NCBI RefSeq assembly: GCF_039614765.1
Contig: NZ_CP154879.1
Location: forward strand, 1,116,001-1,180,000
Origin: Castellaniella sp. MT123
Lineage (GTDB): Bacteria; Pseudomonadota; Gammaproteobacteria; Burkholderiales; Burkholderiaceae_B
DNA: 64,000 nt
Reading direction: 5' to 3'
This document shows positions 1-11,265 of this stretch, piece by piece. Each line of letters opens with the position of its first letter. The stretch's first letter is position 1. Both the position numbers and the translations under genes were made by a program. The notes under the pieces were generated by a model. It did not search any database and was not told where the DNA came from. It saw only the letters and a program-made list of their open reading frames with translations.

Positions 1-1742
1 GTGATGGATTCCTGGATCTTCACGGCCTTGCGGCCACGGATGACCGGGTTGGCCGACAGCAGCCGCTTGACGGCCTTGCGGCAGATCTTGGAGATTTCCC
101 GTTCCAGCGCACGCACACCCGCCTCGCGCGTGTAGTAGCGCACGATGTCACGGATGGCCGATTCGGTCACCACCAGTTCGCCTTCCTGCACACCGTTGTT
201 CTTCATGAGCTTGGGCAGCAGATGGTCGTAGGCGATGTGAACTTTTTCGTCTTCGGTGTAGCCCGACAGGTGGATGACCTCCATCCGGTCGAGCAGCGCC
301 GGCGGGATGTTCAGCGTGTTGCTCGTGGCGACGAACATGACGTCGGACAGATCGAAATCGACCTCGATGTAATGATCCTGGAACGTGTGATTCTGCTCGG
401 GATCCAGGACCTCCAGCAGAGCCGACGACGGATCGCCACGGAAATCCGCGCCCAGCTTGTCGATCTCGTCGAGCAGGAACAGCGGATTGCGAACGCCGAC
501 CTTGGCCATGTTCTGCAGGATCTTGCCCGGCATGGACCCGATATAGGTACGCCGGTGGCCGCGGATCTCGGCTTCGTCACGCACGCCGCCCAGGGCCATA
601 CGCACGAACTTGCGATTGGTGGCGCGCGCAACCGATTGCCCCAGCGAGGTCTTGCCGACCCCTGGAGGCCCGACCAGGCACAGGATAGGTGCCTTCAGCT
701 TCTCGACGCGCTGCTGCACCGCAAGATACTCGACGATGCGTTCCTTGACTTTTTCCAGGCCATAGTGATCCGCGTTCAGGACCTCCTCGGCATTGCTCAG
801 CGAGTTATTCACGCGGCTTTTCTTGTGCCATGGCAGGCCGATCAGCGTATCGATGTAAGTGCGAACCACCGTGGCCTCGGCCGACATCGGCGACATGAGC
901 TTGAGCTTCTTCAGCTCGCCATCCACCTTTTTCCGGGCTTCCTTCGACATGTGGGCCGAGACGATCTTGCGCTCGAGATCTTCGATATCGGCGCCCTCTT
1001 CGCCCTCGCCGAGTTCCTTCTGGATCGCCTTGACCTGCTCGTTCAGATAGTAGTCGCGCTGGCTTTTCTCCATCTGCTTTTTCACGCGGCCGCGAATGCG
1101 CTTCTCGACCTGCAAGATGTCGATCTCCGATTCCAGCTGCGCGAGCAAGGCCTCCAGGCGCTGCGCGGCACCGATCATGTCCAGCAGGGACTGCTTCTGT
1201 TCGATCTTCAGTGGCAGATGGGCCGCGATCGTGTCGGCCAGGCGGCCGGCATCCTCGATGCCCGACAAGGAGGTGAGGATCTCCTGGGGGATCTTCTTGT
1301 TCAGTTTGACGTACTGCTCGAACTGCGCCAAGACGGCGCGGCGCAGGGCTTCAGCCTCGGCCTGATCGGACTGGTCTTCTTCGATGCCGGTCACATTGGC
1401 CATGAAGTGCGTTTCGGCGTCCGACACCGAATGGACGCGGGCGCGCTGCAGCCCTTCGACCAGCACCTTGACCGTGCCGTCGGGAAGTTTAAGCATCTGC
1501 AGGATGCTGGCCGCGCAGCCGATCTCGTACAGATCCTCGGGGGTCGGCTCGTCCTTGCCCGCGGATTTCTGGGCAACCAGCATGATGCTGTTGCCGGCCT
1601 CCATCGCGAGTTCGAGCGCCTTGATGGAGCGCGGCCGCCCTACGAACAAGGGAATGACCATGTGGGGAAAGACCACGACATCCCGCAGCGGCAGCAGCGG
1701 CAGATCCGCAGGTTCCTGGGTCAGAATCTGGCTAGCAGACAT
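1..1742 (-). CDS. lon: ATP-dependent protease La (Lon), C-terminal part outside window
   Basis: Lon degrades misfolded and regulatory proteins in the cytoplasm, using an N-terminal substrate-binding domain, an AAA+ unfoldase and a Ser-Lys protease domain. Reading the minus strand from the ATG at 1742 gives [11 protein letters not shown] followed by the [19 protein letters not shown] pattern typical of Lon N-termini. The Walker [10 protein letters not shown] lies near residue 360 and Walker [11 protein letters not shown] near residue 424. About 580 codons are visible. The frame is still open at base 1, so the protease domain with its catalytic Ser and Lys is not in the window. It is last in the conserved order tig-clpP-clpX-lon, with a probable heat-shock promoter of its own between clpX and lon. 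Confidence 0.97.
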   Translation of the reverse strand, partial: MSASQILTQEPADLPLLPLRDVVVFPHMVIPLFVGRPRSIKALELAMEAGNSIMLVAQKSAGKDEPTPEDLYEIGCAASILQMLKLPDGTVKVLVEGLQRARVHSVSDAETHFMANVTGIEEDQSDQAEAEALRRAVLAQFEQYVKLNKKIPQEILTSLSGIEDAGRLADTIAAHLPLKIEQKQSLLDMIGAAQRLEALLAQLESEIDILQVEKRIRGRVKKQMEKSQRDYYLNEQVKAIQKELGEGEEGADIEDLERKIVSAHMSKEARKKVDGELKKLKLMSPMSAEATVVRTYIDTLIGLPWHKKSRVNNSLSNAEEVLNADHYGLEKVKERIVEYLAVQQRVEKLKAPILCLVGPPGVGKTSLGQSVARATNRKFVRMALGGVRDEAEIRGHRRTYIGSMPGKILQNMAKVGVRNPLFLLDEIDKLGADFRGDPSSALLEVLDPEQNHTFQDHYIEVDFDLSDVMFVATSNTLNIPPALLDRMEVIHLSGYTEDEKVHIAYDHLLPKLMKNNGVQEGELVVTESAIRDIVRYYTREAGVRALEREISKICRKAVKRLLSANPVIRGRKAVKIQESI

Positions 1743-1772
1743 GGTTGCTTCCTAAAATATGTGGTTCCAATA

Positions 1773-1798
1773 AAAAAGGAAGCGCAGGCTTCCTTTTT
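1773..1798 (-). terminator. intrinsic-terminator-like hairpin in the clpX-lon gap
   Basis: On the minus strand the core stem is GGAAGC/GCTTCC with a 4-base loop, extended by an A-run before and a T-run after, so it would work in either direction. It can end clpX transcription. It also lies downstream of the putative lon heat-shock promoter and only ~30 bases before the lon start codon, so it would be in the lon leader. Confidence 0.6.
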
Positions 1799-1818
1799 CG
1801 CGTCTTGCCTGCTTCTCC

Positions 1819-1846
1819 ATATGGAGTCGAGACCGGGTCTTTCAAG
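1819..1846 (-). promoter_or_regulatory. candidate sigma-32 (heat-shock) promoter of lon
   Basis: On the minus strand CTTGAAA (1846-1840) is followed after 13 bases by CTCCATAT (1826-1819). This matches the known RpoH pattern CTTGAAA-N11-16-CCCCATNT with one mismatch in the -10. It lies in the clpX-lon gap and points at lon, about 75 bases before the ATG. The -10 sits in the palindrome CTCCATATGGAG. Confidence 0.65.
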
Positions 1847-1978
1847 ACCTGGTTGTTCCCAGTATATAGGTAGAGTGTCAGGTTCCGGATCGGACTGCCG
1901 GCGGAGCAGGCGGGACGGGATACGCATGTGGACCGACCGAATGGCCCCGCCATGAGAGACGGGGCCCGTCCCGCCGGA

Positions 1979-3274
1979 TCAGGCTGCCGCCGAGCGCAGG
2001 GGTTTTTCCTCTTCAGCCTTGTGGGTGCCCCGCGGTCCTTCGATCAGCGTCGGGGTATCCCGACCCTCGACGGCATCCACATCCAGCACCACGCGATTGA
2101 TGTCCTGCCGCGACGGCAGCTCGAACATCGTTCCCAGCAAAGCCTGCTCGATGATGGAGCGCAAGCCCCGCGCACCAGTGCGACGCTTGATGGCGCGTTG
2201 GGCGATCGCCGTCAACGCCTCGGGCGTGACGTCGAGTTCGACCTCTTCCATCTCGAAGAGCTTCTGGAATTGCTTGACCACCGCGTTACGCGGTTCGGTC
2301 AGGATGCGCACCAGCGTGTCCTCTTTCAGCTCTTCCAGGGTGGCGACCACCGGCAGACGGCCCACGAGTTCGGGAATCAGGCCAAATTTGATCAGGTCTT
2401 CGGGTTCGACCTCGGCGAAGAGTTCGCCCACGCCCCGTTCGGAGCGTGCGCGCACCGTGGCCGAAAAGCCGATGCCGGAGCGTTCGCTGCGGTCACGAAT
2501 GATTTTTTCCAGACCATCGAAGGCGCCGCCCACGATGAACAGGATATTCGTGGTGTCGACCTGGACGAAATCCTGATTGGGATGCTTGCGCCCGCCCTGG
2601 GGAGGAACCGATGCGACCGTGCCTTCGATCAGCTTCAGCAAGGCCTGCTGCACGCCTTCGCCGGACACGTCACGGGTGATCGAGGGATTGTCGGACTTGC
2701 GCGCGATCTTGTCGATCTCATCGATGTAGACGATGGCGCGCTGGGCCTTTTCGACTTCGTAGTTGCAGTTCTGCAGCAGCTTCTGGATGATGTTCTCGAC
2801 GTCCTCGCCCACGTAGCCGGCTTCGGTCAGCGTCGTTGCATCCGCCATGACAAAAGGCACGTCCAGCATGCGCGCGAGCGTCTGGGCCAGCAGTGTCTTG
2901 CCCGACCCGGTGGGGCCGATCAGCAGGATGTTGCTCTTGGACAGTTCCACGTCACCGCTTTTGGCATCCGTATATCGGATGCGCTTGTAGTGGTTGTAGA
3001 CCGCCACCGCCAGATTGCGCTTCGGCGTTTCCTGACCGATCACATAGCCATCCAGGAAGGTCTTGATTTCCAGGGGCGTGGGTAGTTCATTGCGCACGGC
3101 GTCGCGGGCCGCTTCCTGCTTCTCGTCGCGGATGATGTCATTGCACAGACTGATGCATTCATCGCAGATGAAAACGGAAGGGCCGGCGATCAGCTTGTGG
3201 ACTTCGTGCTGGCTTTTGTTGCAGAAGGAGCAGTGCAGGGTCTTATCCTCGCTGGATCCTTTTTTTTCGGTCAT
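1979..3274 (-). CDS. clpX: ATP-dependent Clp protease ATP-binding subunit ClpX
   Basis: ClpX is the hexameric AAA+ unfoldase that feeds tagged substrates to ClpP. The 431-residue product (E. coli ClpX is about 424) begins with the zinc-binding domain: CSFC near residue 20 and CDEC about 25 residues later. It has Walker A GPTGSGKT, Walker [11 protein letters not shown], the pore-loop region and a sensor-2 segment [11 protein letters not shown]. It follows clpP after a 13-base gap on the same strand and probably shares its transcript. No domain is missing. Confidence 0.98.
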   Translation of the reverse strand: MTEKKGSSEDKTLHCSFCNKSQHEVHKLIAGPSVFICDECISLCNDIIRDEKQEAARDAVRNELPTPLEIKTFLDGYVIGQETPKRNLAVAVYNHYKRIRYTDAKSGDVELSKSNILLIGPTGSGKTLLAQTLARMLDVPFVMADATTLTEAGYVGEDVENIIQKLLQNCNYEVEKAQRAIVYIDEIDKIARKSDNPSITRDVSGEGVQQALLKLIEGTVASVPPQGGRKHPNQDFVQVDTTNILFIVGGAFDGLEKIIRDRSERSGIGFSATVRARSERGVGELFAEVEPEDLIKFGLIPELVGRLPVVATLEELKEDTLVRILTEPRNAVVKQFQKLFEMEEVELDVTPEALTAIAQRAIKRRTGARGLRSIIEQALLGTMFELPSRQDINRVVLDVDAVEGRDTPTLIEGPRGTHKAEEEKPLRSAAA

Positions 3275-3287
3275 GGCAAACCTGTGC

Positions 3288-3947
3288 TTATCTGGCTTCG
3301 TTGGCGCGCGAAACCAATACTTTGTCGATCAGCCCGTAGGCCTGAGCCTCGTCGGCGGACATGAAATTGTCGCGCTCGGTGTCCACACCGATACGCTCGA
3401 TATCCTGACCGGTGCGCTCGGCCAGAATGCCGTTGAGGCGTTCACGCAGGCTGAGGATTTCCTTGGCCTGGATCTGGATGTCGGATGCCTGGCCCTGGGC
3501 ACCGCCCGAGGGCTGGTGGATCATGATCCGGGAATTCGGCAGCGCGTAACGCTTGCCCTTTTCCCCCGCAGCCAGCAGGAAGGCACCCATGCTGGCAGCC
3601 AGCCCGGTGCACAACGTAGAGACGGCCGGCTTGACGAACTGCATGGTGTCGAAGATGGCCATCCCGGCGTAGACCGAACCACCCGGGGAATTGATGTACA
3701 GGGAGATGTCCTTGTCGGGGTTCTCCGATTCCAGGAACAGCAGCTGTGCCACGACGAGATTGGCCGACTGGTCGTTGACCGCGCCCACGAAGAAGATCAC
3801 CCGCTCGCGCAGCAAGCGCGAGTAGATGTCGTAGGACCGTTCGCCTCGACCCGACTGCTCGATCACGATGGGCACGTAGCCCAGGCCGGTGGGAACGACG
3901 GATTCCCCACCATACAGCGATGCATAGAAATCGGTGAACCTGGACAT
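3288..3947 (-). CDS. clpP: ATP-dependent Clp protease proteolytic subunit ClpP
   Basis: ClpP is the tetradecameric serine peptidase core that works with ClpX and ClpA, both encoded in this window. The catalytic Ser is in [14 protein letters not shown], the His in [10 protein letters not shown] and the Asp in VDTERDNFM; the oligomer-handle region is also recognisable. I take the ATG at 3947 rather than the TTG one codon upstream because ATG is the stronger codon and shares one base with the tig stop (TGATG), a usual translational-coupling arrangement. This gives 219 residues, a normal length. Confidence 0.97.
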   Translation of the reverse strand: MSRFTDFYASLYGGESVVPTGLGYVPIVIEQSGRGERSYDIYSRLLRERVIFFVGAVNDQSANLVVAQLLFLESENPDKDISLYINSPGGSVYAGMAIFDTMQFVKPAVSTLCTGLAASMGAFLLAAGEKGKRYALPNSRIMIHQPSGGAQGQASDIQIQAKEILSLRERLNGILAERTGQDIERIGVDTERDNFMSADEAQAYGLIDKVLVSRANEAR

Positions 3948-5257
3948 CAACGCGTTCCCATCAAGGTATCAAAATCCACGGCTTCGTCGGTGACCTGTGC
4001 CGCCGCCAGCACGTGATCGACGACGTTGTCTTCGAGCACCAGCGATTCGATCTCGGCGCGGCGCTGGCGATCGGACAGATAATACGCCACCACCTGGGCA
4101 GGCTGCTCGTAGCTCTTGGCGAAGTCCTCGATGCGGGCACGCACCTGTTCGGGCTTGGCCTTGAGGTCGGCGGCCTTGATGAGTTCGCCCACCAGCAGCC
4201 CCAGGCGCACGCGGCGCTCGGCTTCGGGGCGGAAGGTGTCTTCCGGGATGGGGATGGAATCGGCGTTGGGCAGACCGCGCTGTTTGAGTTCCTCGCGCGC
4301 GGCGGCCGTACGGTTGGCGACTTCGTCGTCCACCAGCGCCTTCGGCAGATCGAACGAGCAGGCGGCGGCCAGGGCGTCCATTACGCTGGCTTTGGTGCGG
4401 TTCCTGGCACGGGCCTGGGCCTCGCGCTCGACATTGCCGCGCACGTCGGCCAGCAGAGCCTCGACGTTGCCTTCGGCCTGGCCGAGGGACTTGGCGAAAT
4501 CGGCGTCCATTTCGGGCAGTTCGGGTTCGGCGACTTCCTTCACTGTGATCGTGAATTCCGCCTGCTTGCCGGCCACAGCGGCGCTGCCGTAATCCGCAGG
4601 AAAGTCCAGCGGGAAGGTTTTCGACTCACCAGCCTTCAGGCCGGTCGCGGCGGCCTCGAATTCGGGCAGCATGCGGCCCTGACCGAGGACAAAGGGGAAA
4701 TCCTGGGCGGTGCCGCCGTCGAAGGCCACGCCGTCGATGGTGCCGGCGAAATCCAGGGTCACGCGATCGCCGTCCTGCGCGGCGCGGTCGGCGGCGGGCT
4801 TGAAGACGGTACGCTGGCGGCGCAGGATGTCGATGGTCTTTTGCACTTCGGCATCACCCACCTGCGCCGTGCTGCGAGTGATCTTCAGCGAGGACAGATC
4901 CGGCAGGGCGACCTCGGGATAGACCTCGAAGGTGGCGGAAAAGGCCATGACGCCATCGTCCCCGCCTTCGGTCTTGGGCTCGAGATTGGGGGAACCCGCC
5001 ACGCGCAGATTGGCGTCGGCGATGACCTTGTCCAGGGATTTGCCGATCTGGGAATTGATCACGTCATAGCGCACCGAAGGGCCATGGCTGCGTTCGATCA
5101 CGGACAACGGCGCCTTGCCGGGACGGAATCCGTGGACCTTTGCCGTGCGGGCAACGCGTTTGAGTTGTGCCTGGACTTCCTTTTCGATGTCGGCGACTGA
5201 AACGGTCAGATCGACACGGCGCTCCAGGCCGGACAGTTTTTCAACCACGGGCTGCAT
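3947..5257 (-). CDS. tig: trigger factor, ribosome-associated chaperone and peptidyl-prolyl isomerase
   Basis: Trigger factor docks at the ribosomal exit tunnel and shields nascent chains. The 436-residue product has the N-terminal ribosome-binding signature [13 protein letters not shown] (the GFRxGKxP loop, residues ~45-57), a central FKBP-type PPIase domain starting around [14 protein letters not shown], and the long helical C-terminal arms. It is the first gene of the minus-strand group tig-clpP-clpX-lon. The ~110 bases upstream separate it from the divergent tRNA-Leu. Confidence 0.97.
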   Translation of the reverse strand: MQPVVEKLSGLERRVDLTVSVADIEKEVQAQLKRVARTAKVHGFRPGKAPLSVIERSHGPSVRYDVINSQIGKSLDKVIADANLRVAGSPNLEPKTEGGDDGVMAFSATFEVYPEVALPDLSSLKITRSTAQVGDAEVQKTIDILRRQRTVFKPAADRAAQDGDRVTLDFAGTIDGVAFDGGTAQDFPFVLGQGRMLPEFEAAATGLKAGESKTFPLDFPADYGSAAVAGKQAEFTITVKEVAEPELPEMDADFAKSLGQAEGNVEALLADVRGNVEREAQARARNRTKASVMDALAAACSFDLPKALVDDEVANRTAAAREELKQRGLPNADSIPIPEDTFRPEAERRVRLGLLVGELIKAADLKAKPEQVRARIEDFAKSYEQPAQVVAYYLSDRQRRAEIESLVLEDNVVDHVLAAAQVTDEAVDFDTLMGTR

Positions 5258-5351
5258 TCGGAACCTATTGATAGTTATGGACAGTAAACAGTCTATTTTA
5301 GCGGAAAGTCGACCGAGGCGTAGAAGGGCCAGGACGTCAGGGATTTCACGC

Positions 5352-5357
5352 TATAAT
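5352..5357 (+). promoter_or_regulatory. -10 box of the tRNA-Leu promoter
   Basis: A perfect TATAAT sits 15 bases before the first base of tRNA-Leu, placing a start site about 7 bases ahead of the tRNA. No good -35 hexamer is visible at the standard spacing. Confidence 0.55.
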
Positions 5358-5371
5358 GGACGGCTTATCTC

Positions 5372-5456
5372 GCGAGCGTGGCGGAATTGGTAGACGCACC
5401 AGATTTAGGTTCTGGCGCCGCAAGGCATGAGAGTTCAAGTCTCTCCGTTCGCACCA
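5372..5456 (+). tRNA. tRNA-Leu, anticodon UAG
   Basis: An 85-base tRNA with encoded CCA. The acceptor GCGAGCG pairs with CGTTCGC and the anticodon stem CCAGA/TCTGG encloses the loop TTTAGGT with anticodon TAG. There is a long class II variable arm (CGCCGCAAGGCAT region), and the T arm is GAGAG/CTCTC with loop TTCAAGT. The long variable arm fits leucine identity. It is transcribed away from tig. Confidence 0.97.
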
Positions 5457-5617
5457 CGGTGCTTAAAGCTGCTGAAAGCATACCATCAATAATTATAAAA
5501 ATCAGTAACTTAGAAGACAGCCCCTGGAATTGCTTGATAGCCTGACGTCGGGTTTTAAACCCATGATTCTGGCAGTATAAGTCGTCATTTCTTTGTCGCC
5601 AGGCATGGGCCACCCAC

Positions 5618-5650
5618 AACACAGCCCGCTTTTGGCGGGCCGTGTTGATT
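5618..5650. terminator. hairpin terminator between tRNA-Leu and the monooxygenase pseudogene
   Basis: AACAC-A-GCCCGC (5618-5629) pairs with GCGGGC-C-GTGTT (5635-5646) around a 5-base loop with one A/C mismatch, followed on the plus strand by GATTTT. It lies between convergent units and could serve the tRNA-Leu transcript or, read in reverse, the pseudogene. The rest of 5457-5670 is comparatively AT-rich and I see no gene in it. Confidence 0.5.
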
Positions 5651-5670
5651 TTCCAAGCGGGTAAGCAGAT

Positions 5671-6331
5671 TTACCGCAGCATGAACCCGCCAAAGAACCG
5701 GCTCAGCTCGGCATGGGCATCGAGCGGCAGGATATTGGCGATGTGCTGGTCCGGGCGTACCACCACCATGCAGCCCTTCTCGCGGTCGATGCCGTGCTGT
5801 TCAAAGACATCGTGAGCCTCGTTCGTCTGGAAGGCCTTTTCGTAATCGCGCAGGCCGTATTTTCCCTTGGCAGGCCACAGAAAATCCGGCATTCCTTCGA
5901 TGCTCAGGTCCCGCTGCTGGAACACGGCGTAGACATCAATCACCGAGTCAACATCCGCCCCGGCCGGAGTGTATTGTTTCACCGGAGAGCTATCCGCGTC
6001 AGCCAGGAATCCGACCAGTCGGGCCGCCTTGGAGGTCGCATCCAGCGGGCTTGGCGCATCGCCAAAGATGAAGATACGCCAGCGGCCATCTGCCTTGTTC
6101 AGGTGCCCCAGCTGTACCGGGCAACCATCCGCCACGCGCACGGCTTGGGCGGAATGGAAACGCTGCCCGATCGGGAGTCCGCCCGCCAGCGCCAGGCCCG
6201 CCGGGCCACAACCGACGATCAGCACATACTTCTTTCGGCAGGTCGACCATCGGCGGCGGAGATGCGGGTTCGCGCGTCTCATCGGCAATCTGGTAATTGC
6301 CGGGTTTGAAACCGTTCAGATGGTACTGCAT
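5671..6331 (-). pseudogene. remnant of an FAD-dependent aromatic monooxygenase (phenol 2-monooxygenase/MobA type)
   Basis: The ATG at 6331 has a strong Shine-Dalgarno (AAAGGAGG, 6 bases upstream) and begins MQYHLNGFKPGNYQIADE, the N-terminus of phenol/3-hydroxybenzoate hydroxylases. After LPKEV the frame shifts; the expected FAD Rossmann motif VLIVGCGPAGLALAG continues in another frame. The text then jumps directly to GQRFHSAQAVRVADGCPVQLGH, the start of the C-terminal thioredoxin-like dimerisation domain, which runs to the end (VVVRPDQHIANILPL). Roughly 300 or more residues of FAD- and substrate-binding core are missing. A two-base loss at the junction (about 6228) would explain the shift. 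The gene cannot make an active enzyme. It lies downstream of an AraC-type gene on the same strand, the usual arrangement for such catabolic genes. Confidence 0.85.
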
Positions 6332-6508
6332 GAGCAGCCTCCTTTTGCCGTGGCCTCGCGGCCGCCGCACCGGCCGGTCGGATGCTCTTCGTCAGCGAGC
6401 AGGTGGTTGCCGCTGCTACGGAATTGATCGGGGTGCATGTTTTCGGGGGGCATGGCAGCTCCGTTATCTCTCATTATTGGAGGCACCATGGTAGAGCACG
6501 GTGGTGAG

Positions 6509-7390
6509 CTACTGAATGCAGCTTTCGCCGTTAAGCTTGGACTTTTCGCAAGGCTCTGCCACAATCACCCGCCGTGACAAGTAGGCGCTCGGTGGCATGC
6601 CGACATGGCGGCTGAAAAATCGTGAAAAGTAGGCCGGGTCGCGAAAACCCAGGGCGAAGCATATCTGGTTGACCGACTGACCGCTGTGCAACAGAAGGCG
6701 CTTGGCCTCCTGCAACTGGCGCTCGAAGATCAGATGCTTGGACGATATGCCAGCCAGGCGTCGACAGATCAGATTGAGCCGCGCCGTGGTCAGACCCAAC
6801 TCGCCAGCATAGCGTTGCAGTGGCCAGTGCTCGGCATAGCGGGCCTCCACCAACTGGTTGAAACGGTGAAACTGCAGCAGGTCATGAGCCGGTATGGGGC
6901 TGTCGCGCTGTGTCTGCTCGACCAGGTGCAGCAGGTTGGCCAGGATCAGTCGCAGCAGAGCCAGCAGGTTGGCCCCGCGACCATCGCGTTGGCAGGCAAA
7001 TTCGTCGGCTACCTGATGGAACAAAGGCGCCAGGTGCCCGGCGACGCGGGCTGCCTCGTCCCGTTGCTCGCCCAGACTGACGCACAACGGCTGGTTCAGC
7101 CGGGGAGACAGAGCGGCTTCGCTCTCGAACAGCTTCCACACCAGTTGCTGGCGCACGGTGATGACCTGGCCTTCGCTGGCTGCATCGGTGACGAAAGCAT
7201 GGGGCACGCCGGGCGGGGTCAAGAAACACAGTGGACCTTCCAAGCGATATTGACGGTCGTCCAGGTAGAGGTGGACATGGCCGTTGTGGATGTAATGAAA
7301 AGGGCGGAACGACTGATACGACAGGGATGGACGCCGCCCGAAGCAAGTCGCAGAATCAGGGTCTCGGAAACCGCTGCAAGGCTGCGCCAT
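6509..7390 (-). CDS. AraC-family transcriptional regulator, N-terminus uncertain
   Basis: The C-terminal ~100 residues are a clear AraC/XylS double helix-turn-helix: LQRYAGELGLTTARLNLICRR and then SVNQICFALGFRDPAYFSRFF. The middle is a cupin-like sensor domain (LYLDDRQYRLEGPLCFLTPPGVPHAF). Relatives regulate aromatic-acid catabolism (HpaA/PobC-like, from general resemblance), and the adjacent same-strand monooxygenase remnant is the likely lost target. The first ~30 residues do not look like the family. The only starts are an ATG at 7390, which overlaps the pirin start on the other strand, and one at 7420 inside pirin. The original N-terminus may have been lost at a rearrangement junction, so the gene may itself be decaying. 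Confidence 0.75.
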   Translation of the reverse strand: MAQPCSGFRDPDSATCFGRRPSLSYQSFRPFHYIHNGHVHLYLDDRQYRLEGPLCFLTPPGVPHAFVTDAASEGQVITVRQQLVWKLFESEAALSPRLNQPLCVSLGEQRDEAARVAGHLAPLFHQVADEFACQRDGRGANLLALLRLILANLLHLVEQTQRDSPIPAHDLLQFHRFNQLVEARYAEHWPLQRYAGELGLTTARLNLICRRLAGISSKHLIFERQLQEAKRLLLHSGQSVNQICFALGFRDPAYFSRFFSRHVGMPPSAYLSRRVIVAEPCEKSKLNGESCIQ

Positions 7391-8273
7391 GAATCTGAAT
7401 CTGCTGATCGAACGCCGCAATCACGACCTGGGCGGCGGCTTCCTGGTGGGACGGTTGCTGCCGCACGCCAGACGCCGTATGGTGGGGCCTTTCACCTTTT
7501 TCGACCACATGGGGCCGCTGGACGTGAAGGCCGGCGCCGACCGCGCCATCGATGTCCGGCCCCACCCCCACATCGGTCTGTCCACCGTCACCTATCTGTA
7601 CAGCGGCGCCATCACGCACCGCGACAGCCTGGGCTCGCATCAGGAGATCCTGCCCGGCGAGGTCAACTGGATGACCGCGGGACGCGGCATCACCCACAGC
7701 GAACGGCTGGAGGCCGCCCGCCGGCGCGGCGCCGTCATGCACGGCGTCCAGGCCTGGGTCGCCCTGCCAAAGGAACAGGAAGACATGGCGCCGGCCTTCT
7801 TTCATCACCAGGGACCCGACGACCTGCCGGAATTCCACGAAGACGGCATTACGGGCCGCCTGATCGCCGGCACCATCGATGGGGTCAGCGCCCGCACGCC
7901 GACGTACTCGCCGCTGTTCTATCTGCACTGGAAGATGGACGCGGGCGCGCGCCGCAGCCTGGGCACCCAATACCCCGAACGGGCGATCTACGTCGCCATG
8001 GGCCAGATCGAAGTGGGAGGACAGCGGGTATCCGCCGGTCAGATGGCCGTGCTGGACCCAGGCCACACGATCCAGGTGGCGGCCCGGCAGCCTTCGACCG
8101 TAATGCTGCTGGGCGGGGAACCGATCGGCGAACGCTTCATGTTCTGGAACTTCGTGTCATCGTCCAAGGCCCGGATCGAGCAGGCCTGCGAGGACTGGCG
8201 CACCCTGCGCATGCCGCTTCCGGTCGGCGACGACCAGGAATTCATCCCCTTGCCCGAGCGACGCAAGGGATGA
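7389..8273 (+). CDS. pirin-family bicupin protein
   Basis: 294 residues with the N-terminal pirin cupin: the metal-binding pattern RPHPHIGLSTVTYLYSG near residues 57-73 and VNWMTAGRGITHSER near 95-109. The C-terminal pirin domain includes FMFWNFVSS. Pirins are iron-binding cupins; some members have quercetinase activity or bind regulators, and no specific role follows from this sequence. The start ATG overlaps the divergent AraC start, so there is no upstream spacer for a private promoter. A weak AAGG lies 8 bases before the ATG. Confidence 0.9.
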   Translation: MNLNLLIERRNHDLGGGFLVGRLLPHARRRMVGPFTFFDHMGPLDVKAGADRAIDVRPHPHIGLSTVTYLYSGAITHRDSLGSHQEILPGEVNWMTAGRGITHSERLEAARRRGAVMHGVQAWVALPKEQEDMAPAFFHHQGPDDLPEFHEDGITGRLIAGTIDGVSARTPTYSPLFYLHWKMDAGARRSLGTQYPERAIYVAMGQIEVGGQRVSAGQMAVLDPGHTIQVAARQPSTVMLLGGEPIGERFMFWNFVSSSKARIEQACEDWRTLRMPLPVGDDQEFIPLPERRKG

Positions 8274-8362
8274 CTTGTTCAGCGCATCCCAGGGAAACCG
8301 GCTGACTGATAAAATCATCGCCTTGCAAATTTTCTCACTCACTGAAGGCCAGGACGTTCTTC

Positions 8363-10353
<1,991 letters not shown>

Positions 10354-10368
10354 AATTATCCACACACC

Positions 10369-11265
10369 ATGGCTGCTCCTCATACCGAACTCCTGACATT
10401 GCGCGATCTGCTGCGCTGGGCCATCACCCGCTTTCGCGGCGCGAACCTGGTCTTCGGCCATGGCAGCGACAACGCCTGGGACGAGGCCGTCTACCTGCTG
10501 CTGCATACCCTGCATCTGCCGCTCGACACACTGGAACCCTTTCTGGATGCGCGCCTGCTGGAACGTGAACGTCAGCGTTGCGTCGATCTGATCCACGAAC
10601 GGGTCAACACCCGCAAGCCGGCCGCCTACCTGACGGGTGAAGCCTGGCTGCAGGGGCAGCGGTTTCTGGTGGATGAACGCGTCATCGTGCCGCGATCGCC
10701 CATCGCCGAACTGCTGGGTGAACAGCTGGCACCCTGGATCGAGGACCCGGAATCCATCACGCGGGTGCTGGATCTCTGCACGGGATCGGGGTGCCTGGCA
10801 ATCCTGGCCGCACAGGCCTTTGAATCCGCACAGGTCGATGCGGCCGACATTTCGACCGATGCGCTGTCGGTCGCCCAGTCGAACATCGCCCTGCACGAGC
10901 TTCAAGATCGGGTGCGCACGCTACGCAGCGACCTGCTGTCGCAAATCCCCGAGAACCGCCGGTACGATTTGATTCTCTGCAACCCGCCCTACGTCAACAG
11001 CCGCGCCATGACGGCGCTGCCCCCCGAGTACCGGCACGAACCGCGCCTGGCGCTGGCCGGTGGCGAGGACGGCATGGACCTGGTCCGCCGCATCCTGGCG
11101 GACGCCCCCCGCCACCTGACCCCGGACGGCCTGCTGGTACTGGAAATCGGCCACGAACAGGCGCATTTCCAGGCGGCCTTCCCCGACCTGGATCCAGTCT
11201 GGCTGAGCACCGAGACCGCCAGCGACCAGATTCTGCTGCTGCGCCAGGCGCAGCTGACGGCGTGA
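10369..11265 (+). CDS. prmB: 50S ribosomal protein L3 N5-glutamine methyltransferase
   Basis: PrmB methylates the side-chain amide of a conserved glutamine in ribosomal protein L3. The 298-residue product has the helical N-terminal domain (WAITRFRGANLVFGHG), the SAM-binding motif LDLCTGSGCLAILAA and the NPPY catalytic motif (LILCNPPYVNSRAM). The paralogue PrmC acts on release factors; the N-terminal domain and total length favour PrmB. It follows dapE by 15 bases and overlaps the next gene (GTGA). Confidence 0.92.
   Translation: MAAPHTELLTLRDLLRWAITRFRGANLVFGHGSDNAWDEAVYLLLHTLHLPLDTLEPFLDARLLERERQRCVDLIHERVNTRKPAAYLTGEAWLQGQRFLVDERVIVPRSPIAELLGEQLAPWIEDPESITRVLDLCTGSGCLAILAAQAFESAQVDAADISTDALSVAQSNIALHELQDRVRTLRSDLLSQIPENRRYDLILCNPPYVNSRAMTALPPEYRHEPRLALAGGEDGMDLVRRILADAPRHLTPDGLLVLEIGHEQAHFQAAFPDLDPVWLSTETASDQILLLRQAQLTA

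Noticed and set aside
222-1955. 577-residue plus-strand open frame opposite lon
   Set aside because: A GC-rich shadow frame: no family resemblance, and the opposite strand encodes an unmistakable Lon.
5365-5622. 85-residue minus-strand frame over tRNA-Leu (contains RTERLELSCLAAPEP)
   Set aside because: Antisense of tRNA-Leu; another well-known spurious frame.
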